Origin: CAYTOF01 sp964439435
GTDB lineage: Bacteria; Bacillota; Clostridia; Oscillospirales; QAMX01
Assembly: GCA_964439435.1 (NCBI GenBank)
Contig: CAYTOF010000068.1
Coordinates: forward strand, 1 to 11,582
Direction of reading: 5' to 3'
Length of the DNA stretch: 11,582 nt
Part shown: piece after piece, positions 6,358 through 11,582 of the stretch
Position numbering within the stretch: the stretch's first letter is position 1
Layout of the letters: every line of letters begins with the position of its first letter
The notes under the pieces: model-generated
Told to the model about the DNA's origin: nothing
Databases searched by the model: none
The model's input: the letters and a program-made list of their open reading frames with translations, nothing else
Program-made: the position numbers and the translations under genes

Positions 6358-7581
6358 ATGGCAAATTCCAAGGTGAAATCGAGAATATTACCCATATGCT
6401 TTTGCATATACACCTTTGCATACATGCTGCGCGTCAACATGGCGGCTCTTTTGCCGTTCCTGCGCGAAAGCCAAGGATATAGCGTCGCAAAGCTCGGAAT
6501 TGTGGCCTCTGCCTTTTTTGTGATGTATATGTTTGGACAGCTCGCAAACGGTTTTTTGGGAGATCGACTTTCCTTGAGATTGATGATTATTTCCGGGTTG
6601 ACCCTTTCTGCAATAACAAACATCGCCTGTGCGTTCACGACTTCCGTGACCGCACTTGCGTTGCTTTGGGGGTTTAACGGCGCCGTGCAATCCATGTTAT
6701 GGGCTCCCCTCATGCGCCTTTTGGCCATGTGGCATGATAAAGATGAGCTGCAAAAGGTATCTTTCTATATGTCCTTGACCTCGGTGGTGGGATATGCCGC
6801 TGCTTGGACAATATCATATGTCCTTTCTCTTCTGCTTTCTTGGAGAGCTGCTTTCATTATCCCCTCAACAATGGTACTATTGTTCATACCCCTCCCGTTG
6901 TTGTTTTTAAGACTGCCTTCTCGACATGCTGCCTCACAGACAGAAGATGAAGCTTCCGCCCCTGCAGAAAACGAACCTCTGCCCCGCAGGTGGTATCTAA
7001 CCCTGTTGCCGCTTTATGCTCTGATACCGGTGGCTCTTTCTCAAGGGCTTATACGTGAGGGCATTGGCGTGTGGTTTCCGACAATGCTCTCCGAAGTCAG
7101 CGGCCCCATCAAAGCACTGGAGGCGATAGTGCTCTTTGCTGTCCCCATTGTCAACTTCCTTGGCATCTTGGCGGTGCGGAACATATACAAAAAACTGCTC
7201 TACAACAGTGTCAGAGCGCTTATGGTGGTGTTTTCCCTCAGCGGCGGACTGGCGTTGCTGGCGTATTTTCTCGCACGGTTTTCAAGTTCTGCCGGTCTTG
7301 CGGCATCCGTGGCACTCCTTGCGCTTATTTCCGGGCTCACACCCATCCTCACCAGCATAATTCCATTTAAATACGCCAAATTCGGCCGTGTCTCTACTGT
7401 TGCAGGTTTGACAGACTTTCTCATATACTGCGGCGCCGCACTCTCCTCTGTCCTCACCAGTGCGGTGGCACAAGGAGAGGGGTGGCATTCTGTCATGCTC
7501 ATGTGGGCAGGTTTTGCTCTGACGGGCACAGTATTTGCCGCCATCTGGCGCTATGCAGAGACAAAAAACAAAGCTCTCTAA
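6358..7581 (+). CDS. major facilitator transporter, organophosphate:phosphate antiporter-like
   Basis: This 407-aa protein has about 12 predicted membrane helices. GFLGDRLSLR (65-74) is the MFS motif A in the loop after helix 2, and a hydrophilic central loop spans about 190-211. YMLRVNMAALLPFL (22-35) and LIREGIGVWFPTML (231-244) resemble the segments of E. coli GlpT that carry its phosphate-binding R45 (helix 1) and R269 (helix 7); here these would be R25 and R233. That suggests exchange of a sugar phosphate or glycerol phosphate against phosphate across the inner membrane. The exact substrate is not predictable. The ATG at 6358 lies one base after the htpG TGA and is preceded by a pyrimidine-rich stretch with no Shine-Dalgarno, so translation probably depends on termination-reinitiation from htpG. 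The open frame upstream of 6358 overlaps htpG and is not coding. Confidence 0.88.
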   Translation: MANSKVKSRILPICFCIYTFAYMLRVNMAALLPFLRESQGYSVAKLGIVASAFFVMYMFGQLANGFLGDRLSLRLMIISGLTLSAITNIACAFTTSVTALALLWGFNGAVQSMLWAPLMRLLAMWHDKDELQKVSFYMSLTSVVGYAAAWTISYVLSLLLSWRAAFIIPSTMVLLFIPLPLLFLRLPSRHAASQTEDEASAPAENEPLPRRWYLTLLPLYALIPVALSQGLIREGIGVWFPTMLSEVSGPIKALEAIVLFAVPIVNFLGILAVRNIYKKLLYNSVRALMVVFSLSGGLALLAYFLARFSSSAGLAASVALLALISGLTPILTSIIPFKYAKFGRVSTVAGLTDFLIYCGAALSSVLTSAVAQGEGWHSVMLMWAGFALTGTVFAAIWRYAETKNKAL

Positions 7582-7610
7582 ACTAAAGGCTCTTTAAAAA
7601 TATAATATAA

Positions 7611-7648
7611 AAAAGCAAGAATCCCATTTATATGTGATTCTTGCTTTT
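7611..7648. terminator. bidirectional Rho-independent terminator
   Basis: AAAAGCAAGAATC (7611-7623) and GATTCTTGCTTTT (7636-7648) form a perfect 13-bp stem with a 12-base loop. The + strand exits into a T-rich tract, and the minus strand exits into T-rich sequence complementary to the A-run at 7609-7614. It serves both the htpG-transporter unit and the converging opp operon. Confidence 0.87.
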
Positions 7649-7665
7649 ATTTCAATGAATATATT

Positions 7666-7878
7666 TTACAACATGATCAGCCAAGCGATGCCCGCAATAA
7701 AAAGCAGCGCAACCAGTGCGGCGGGGACCAATACAAGCAGAGCTGCTATGATCATCGCTGTCAAATCGCCTTTCTCCATCTCGGAGGCAAGGGTATTGTC
7801 CGACTCTTTTGATTCGCTTTTGTCTTTTTTGCGGAAAGCATGGTCAAATGCCCTTTGAATTCGTTTGCGGAACAGCAT
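7666..7878 (-). CDS. small protein with one C-terminal membrane segment, end of opp operon
   Basis: This 70-aa protein is of unrecognised family. Residues 1-40 are strongly charged (RKRIQRAFDHAFRKKDKSES and an acidic stretch), and residues 42-69 form one continuous hydrophobic helix of Ala, Leu, Ile and Val that reaches the C-terminus. The layout is tail-anchored, with the basic part probably cytoplasmic. AGAGAGG at 7884-7890, five bases before the ATG, supports translation. It starts 34 bases after the oppF stop on the same strand and ends just before the shared terminator, so it is the last gene of the opp operon. An accessory role for the transporter is a guess from position only. Confidence 0.68.
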   Translation of the reverse strand: MLFRKRIQRAFDHAFRKKDKSESKESDNTLASEMEKGDLTAMIIAALLVLVPAALVALLFIAGIAWLIML

Positions 7879-7912
7879 ATCGGCCTCTCTTTATTTTCAG
7901 AAAAAACAGGTG

Positions 7913-9454
7913 TCAATTCTTGATGGGGAGCATATGATGGCAGGCAACAAAGTGACCGGGCTTCGCCTCTTCCCATTCGGGCGGAACCTGCGTGCAAATC
8001 TCCGTGGCATAACGACACCGTGTGTGGAATTTGCAGCCCTTGGGCGGGTTGACCGGGCTTGGTATATCTCCCTCCAAGATGATGAGCTCCTTTTTGTCCT
8101 CAGGATCAGTCGTGGGGATGGCTGCAAGCAGCGCTTCTGTGTATGGGTGCAATGGGTTGTCAAAGATCTCCTGTGAACCAGCAAGCTCAACGACATTGCC
8201 AAGATACATAACAGCTATCCGATCGCTGATGTATTTGACAACGGAAAGGTCGTGGGTGATAAACAGATATGTGAGGTTTTGCTCTACGCGCAAATCCTGC
8301 AACAGGTTTATAATCTGAGACTGAATCGAAACGTCCAGCGCGGACACCGCCTCGTCGCAGACAATGAACTTCGGTCTCACCGCAAGAGCCCTTGCAATAC
8401 CTATGCGCTGCCGTTGTCCGCCTGAAAACTGGTGCGGATATCTATGCAGGAAATATCCCTGCAGACCGCAGCTGTCCATAACGCGCAACACTTCCGTTTG
8501 CATGCGCTCGTCGTTGTGTTTGAAGTACTTGTGAGCAAGCATGCCCTCTCCGATAATCTGCCCTACTGTAAGTCTTGGGTTCAGCGAAGAATATGGATCT
8601 TGGAATATGAGCTGCATGTCACAGCGCAACCTTCGCATCTCGTTGTTTTTAAGTCTCGCCAGGTCAATGCCGTCATCTCGCAGCTTTTCCAGCTCCGCAA
8701 ACTCCGCATTGCCTTCATATGCTTTCCGCATATCTTCGATTTTTTGCTCCGCCAAGACGGTTTTTTCACCAAGTTGAGCTATAATCTCATCTATCGCTTC
8801 CAAATCCGTCCGATGCTTAGCAATTTTATCCTGTAAACGCTTTTCCGCTGCGCCGTTTCCTAAATTTTTGTTTTGTTTAAACTCTGCTTCTTCGATCTTT
8901 TGCAGTATCTTAGTGCGTTTAAAACCGTAGTCTCTGCGCTTCACGGATAATTTATAAACATCCATAAACGCGCTCTTGACGGGCTTAAAGTCCGGAGCCA
9001 GTATAAAGCCACCAATGATTTTGCCCATATCAAGCAGAGCATCATTTTCTTCTTTGCGAGCTCTGTCATATTCCTCATACATCTTGAATTGTCCGCGTTC
9101 GTCCCTAGTATTGTAATCTGCCTCAATGGCTTTGTGCTTCGACTTCAAAATCTTATGCTGCCTGCGCAATTTGTCCAGGGATATAAGGGTCTTTTTGATA
9201 TAAGCAGGCGCTTCGTCGAGGAGGGAGCGGCCATAAAACATTGTTCTGCCGTCCGTCTGTTTATAAAGTTGTAGTATAGTGCGTCCAAGGGTGGACTTTC
9301 CGCAACCCGACTCCCCCACCAGCCCAAAAACTTCACCTTGGTAGATGTCGATGGAGACACCGTCATTTGCCTTGACATACATTCCTCGTTTTTTTAACGG
9401 GAAGTATTGTTTTAAATTGCTTACACGGAGCAATACCTTTTTATTGTTCTCCAT
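7913..9454 (-). CDS. oppF: oligopeptide/dipeptide ABC transporter ATPase OppF with a large internal coiled-coil insertion
   Basis: This is a 513-aa cytoplasmic ATPase of a peptide importer; OppF is usually about 310-340 aa. Walker A GESGCGKST is at 47-55, Q-loop IFQDP at 283-287, signature FSGGQRQR at 343-350, Walker B FIVCDEAVSALD at 363-374 with catalytic E368, and H-loop H401. The oligopeptide C-terminal domain (NPLHPYTEALLAAIP, 433-447) carries C474, C480, C487 and C505, the proposed [4Fe-4S] motif. About 185 extra residues (roughly 80-266) lie between Walker A and the Q-loop; they are rich in Lys, Glu, Arg and Ala and look like two long helical hairpins. All ATPase motifs are intact, so it is an insertion, not decay. 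AGGAGG at 9461-9466, six bases upstream, fixes the ATG at 9454; the frame extends further upstream without support. The start overlaps the oppD end by 14 bases. Confidence 0.93.
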   Translation of the reverse strand: MENNKKVLLRVSNLKQYFPLKKRGMYVKANDGVSIDIYQGEVFGLVGESGCGKSTLGRTILQLYKQTDGRTMFYGRSLLDEAPAYIKKTLISLDKLRRQHKILKSKHKAIEADYNTRDERGQFKMYEEYDRARKEENDALLDMGKIIGGFILAPDFKPVKSAFMDVYKLSVKRRDYGFKRTKILQKIEEAEFKQNKNLGNGAAEKRLQDKIAKHRTDLEAIDEIIAQLGEKTVLAEQKIEDMRKAYEGNAEFAELEKLRDDGIDLARLKNNEMRRLRCDMQLIFQDPYSSLNPRLTVGQIIGEGMLAHKYFKHNDERMQTEVLRVMDSCGLQGYFLHRYPHQFSGGQRQRIGIARALAVRPKFIVCDEAVSALDVSIQSQIINLLQDLRVEQNLTYLFITHDLSVVKYISDRIAVMYLGNVVELAGSQEIFDNPLHPYTEALLAAIPTTDPEDKKELIILEGDIPSPVNPPKGCKFHTRCRYATEICTQVPPEWEEAKPGHFVACHHMLPIKN

Positions 9455-10433
9455 GTCTGTCCTCCTCATACGGATAGAAACATCTGACTTGCTGCACATC
9501 CGTCACATTATACATATCCGGTTCTTCTTCTCTGCACTTGTCCGTCGCAAACTTGCAGCGTGGGGCAAACTTACATCCCTTTGGCAAATCAAGGGGATGA
9601 GGCACCGCTCCGGGAATGGCCGCCAGTCTTTGATCTTGAGGTGAGTCCAGTCTCGGGATGGATTCCATCAACCCTTGTGTATAAGGGTGAGAGTATTCGT
9701 GTTTTCCAAATATCACAGATGCGGGGGCCTTCTCCACAACCTCTCCGCAGTACATGACAACCACATCATCAGCCATTTGATTTATAACTCCAAGGTCGTG
9801 GGTTATAAACAATATGGAGGTTTTGCGCTCCTCTTTTAAATCGTTCATCAGCTTGAGTATCTGCGCTTGAATGGTGACGTCGAGAGCTGTGGTCGGCTCA
9901 TCGGCAATTAAAAGCTTTGGCCGACATGCAAGCGCCATCGCTATCATCACCCTCTGTCGCATTCCGCCCGAGAGCTGATGGGGATACTGCTTGGCCACAA
10001 TTTCGGGGTTTGGAATTTTGACGGCAAGGAGTATGTCAATGACATTTTTTTCGGCCTCGGTCTTATCCATCCCCTGATGAATCATAAAGGGCTCTCTGAG
10101 CTGTCTTTTTACAGAAAAGATGGGATTCAAGCTCGTCATGGGCTCCTGAAATATCACGGAGATGTCGTTTCCACGAATTTGATACATATCATTGGTCGAA
10201 AGTTTTGTGAGATCGGTGTCGTCAAACAAGATCTCCCCGGACTCTATATATCCGTTGCCGTCAAGCAACTGGAGTATGCTCATAGCGGAAACACTTTTTC
10301 CGGAGCCCGACTCACCCACGACACCAAGTGTTTTTCCCGCTTCAACTTTGTATGAAACCCCGTTGACAGCCTTGACTATGCCGCGCTTTGTGCGGAAAAA
10401 TGTTTTGAGATCTTTAAGTTCAAGCAAAGCCAT
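9441..10433 (-). CDS. oppD: oligopeptide/dipeptide ABC transporter ATPase OppD
   Basis: This 330-aa protein, of usual length, is the first nucleotide-binding subunit of the peptide importer and pairs with OppF on the cytoplasmic face. Walker A GESGSGKS is at 40-47, Q-loop IFQEP at 94-98, signature LSGGMRQR at 154-161, Walker B LLIADEP at 174-180 with E179, and H-loop H212. The C-terminal oligopeptide domain has HPYTQGLMESIP (249-260) and cysteines C287, C293, C300 and C318, spaced CX5CX6CX17C as in OppF. This motif binds a [4Fe-4S] cluster in a characterised dipeptide transporter ATPase. The ATG at 10433 follows the oppC stop by 12 bases, and the gap is a G-rich tract (seven consecutive G on the minus strand) that must serve as ribosome binding site. 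Unlike OppF it has no insertion. Confidence 0.96.
   Translation of the reverse strand: MALLELKDLKTFFRTKRGIVKAVNGVSYKVEAGKTLGVVGESGSGKSVSAMSILQLLDGNGYIESGEILFDDTDLTKLSTNDMYQIRGNDISVIFQEPMTSLNPIFSVKRQLREPFMIHQGMDKTEAEKNVIDILLAVKIPNPEIVAKQYPHQLSGGMRQRVMIAMALACRPKLLIADEPTTALDVTIQAQILKLMNDLKEERKTSILFITHDLGVINQMADDVVVMYCGEVVEKAPASVIFGKHEYSHPYTQGLMESIPRLDSPQDQRLAAIPGAVPHPLDLPKGCKFAPRCKFATDKCREEEPDMYNVTDVQQVRCFYPYEEDRHGEQ
9461..9466 (-). promoter_or_regulatory. ribosome binding site fixing the oppF start
   Basis: The minus strand reads AGGAGG, six bases before the ATG at 9454. It lies inside the oppD coding region, so oppF is translated from a site overlapping the oppD 3' end. It argues against the in-frame start at 9499. 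Confidence 0.75.
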
Positions 10434-10445
10434 ATTCCGCCCCCC

Positions 10446-11582
10446 CTATCTTTTATTGGATTTGGGATCAATAGCGTCCCGCAGGCCATCGCCTATTGTG
10501 TTGATGCAAATGGTGCATATGCCAAATATGATGGACACAAACACCCAGCGCCACCAATACTGTTGGATGACAACGCTGTTGTTAGCTCCTGTGAGCATAT
10601 TGCCCCAGGTGGGTGTAGGCAGCGAGACACCAAATCCAAGGTATGAAAGCGTGGATTCTGTGAGCATGCTTGTGGCAAAGCTCAGCGTGGCACTCACCAC
10701 CACTATTGAAATGACATTTGGCAGTATGTGTCTAAATAAAATTTTGCCCTCACGCAGGCCCACAGCCTTTGCTGCAGTGACATATTCACTCTCCCGTGCT
10801 GAAAACACCTGTGCACGCACAAGGTTGGCAAGCCCCGGCCAGGAGAGCACACCCAGAATAACCATGATCAAATATATTCGCTGCGATTCCGTGAGCAAAG
10901 AGCCGACTATAGCGGATAAAATCATGGCAAAGGGCAGGAAGGGCAACCCCCCTACAATTTCTGCCAATCTCATGATGAGAATGTCTATCTTTCCTCCGAA
11001 ATAGCCGGCCAAACTGCCAAGCACAACGCCGATCAAAACGGAGATCACCACGGCGACTCCGCCGACTGTCATCGTCATTTTACCGCCGTTGATAATGCGC
11101 GTCAGGATATCTCGCCCGAGTTCATCAGTACCCAGCAAAAAGCCCTTCAATCCCCAGGTATGCACCTCTCCATCTGAGGTGACGGCGTAGTTTTGGAAAT
11201 AGCCTCCGAATATTTCGGTGGTGTTCTGACTCGCCGCGGCTTTTGGCACCTTTGTGACACCGTTATCCTCTTTGCCCCAAGTATATACAGTGCCCTTGTC
11301 ACTTAGAGCTGTAAAACTATATCTGCCTCCAAATATGGAGACGATTTTACCGTCAAAGTTTGGAAGTATATTCTCGCCATCAAGTGTGTTTCCCCAGACA
11401 ACAACACTGCCGTCGGCCTTCGCCGCCGCACAACCCGAAGATGTGGCGGCTATGTCCACAACACCCTCCGAGAGGCTTTCGGGTATCCTTTTGTAGGCTT
11501 TGTCCGTTGCGCCGGGATATACAACAGAGCCGTCTTTCAGCAGAGCGATCAACCCCCCCTCGGCGGCTTCGGGGGAGACATG
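10446..11582 (-). CDS. oppC: oligopeptide/dipeptide ABC transporter permease OppC with extracytoplasmic RCC1-like repeats (5' end outside window)
   Basis: The frame is open to the window edge, so at least 378 C-terminal residues are visible and the start lies beyond 11582; the TTG at 11552 is not a credible start. Counting from the edge, residues 150-378 are a standard OppC/DppC permease core. It holds GTDELGRDIL (151-160), five hydrophobic segments (about 169-195, 203-230, 236-257, 286-318 and 342-367) and the EAA coupling motif TAAKAVGLREGK...HILP (269-288) that contacts the ATPases. In ordinary OppC, GTDELGRD follows shortly after the first membrane helix. Here residues 1-147 are instead RCC1-type repeats, with KDGSVVYPG, KADGSVVVWGN, DKGTVYTWGK and SDGEVHTWG at the repeat ends. 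By topology these should be outside the membrane. The first helix is expected further upstream. The gene precedes oppD with a 12-base gap. Confidence 0.9.
   Translation of the reverse strand, partial: HVSPEAAEGGLIALLKDGSVVYPGATDKAYKRIPESLSEGVVDIAATSSGCAAAKADGSVVVWGNTLDGENILPNFDGKIVSIFGGRYSFTALSDKGTVYTWGKEDNGVTKVPKAAASQNTTEIFGGYFQNYAVTSDGEVHTWGLKGFLLGTDELGRDILTRIINGGKMTMTVGGVAVVISVLIGVVLGSLAGYFGGKIDILIMRLAEIVGGLPFLPFAMILSAIVGSLLTESQRIYLIMVILGVLSWPGLANLVRAQVFSARESEYVTAAKAVGLREGKILFRHILPNVISIVVVSATLSFATSMLTESTLSYLGFGVSLPTPTWGNMLTGANNSVVIQQYWWRWVFVSIIFGICTICINTIGDGLRDAIDPKSNKR
11142..11582 (-). repeat. RCC1-type beta-propeller repeats inside OppC
   Basis: Four tandem units of about 40-45 residues are visible, each closing with a DG-x-V-x-x-WG-like strand: KDGSVVYPG, KADGSVVVWGN, DKGTVYTWGK and SDGEVHTWG. 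The middle of the units also recurs (VVDIAATSSGCAAA, IVSIFGGRYSFTAL, TTEIFGGYFQNYAV). This is the bacterial RCC1 / alpha-tubulin-suppressor-like pattern. More units probably lie beyond the edge, since full propellers usually have about seven blades. Confidence 0.82.

Noticed and set aside
7913..9499. Recoding of TGA as an amino acid in this genome
   Set aside because: oppF and htpG both end in TGA at family-typical C-termini, so TGA works as a stop here.

Overview
The window looks like chromosomal DNA from a low-to-mid GC Firmicute, most likely an anaerobic Clostridia (Oscillospiraceae or Christensenellales type). This is an inference from near-consensus sigma-A promoters (TTGACA / TATAAT), strong purine-rich ribosome binding sites, an iron-sulfur flavoprotein typical of anaerobes, and the style of the Opp/Dpp transporter and HtpG proteins. 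No rRNA, tRNA, CRISPR array, insertion sequence or phage gene was seen.

Left part (1-4300). A short + strand stretch ending at 132 looks like the tail of a disrupted or truncated gene. Two minus-strand genes follow in operon order: an iron-sulfur flavoprotein (1892 to 1263), then a membrane-anchored endonuclease/exonuclease/phosphatase-family hydrolase (1203 to 142). A 220-bp divergent promoter region with two near-perfect sigma-A promoters separates them from a + strand GH36 alpha-galactosidase (2113-4152). That gene is split by one in-frame TGA at 2458-2460 and ends at a strong Rho-independent terminator.

Middle part (4300-7650). htpG (Hsp90) has its own consensus promoter and a 5'-UTR inverted repeat. 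One base after its stop comes a major facilitator gene that resembles organophosphate:phosphate antiporters and has no Shine-Dalgarno of its own. A perfect 13-bp stem-loop closes this unit and also serves the opposing operon as a bidirectional terminator.

Right part (11582 down to 7666, minus strand). This is the 3' end of an oligopeptide/dipeptide ABC transporter operon, in the order oppC (5' end outside the window), oppD, oppF and a 70-aa protein with one membrane segment. It is the most unusual region. The OppC permease carries RCC1-type beta-propeller repeats just before its conserved GTDELGRD segment, so they are probably extracellular. The OppF ATPase carries an insertion of about 185 residues, largely predicted coiled coil, between Walker A and the Q-loop. 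Both ATPases keep the four-cysteine C-terminal motif with identical spacing. The transporter thus seems to have gained extra domains on both sides of the membrane, which suggests an added sensing, docking or scaffolding role. I cannot tell without database searches whether this architecture has been described.
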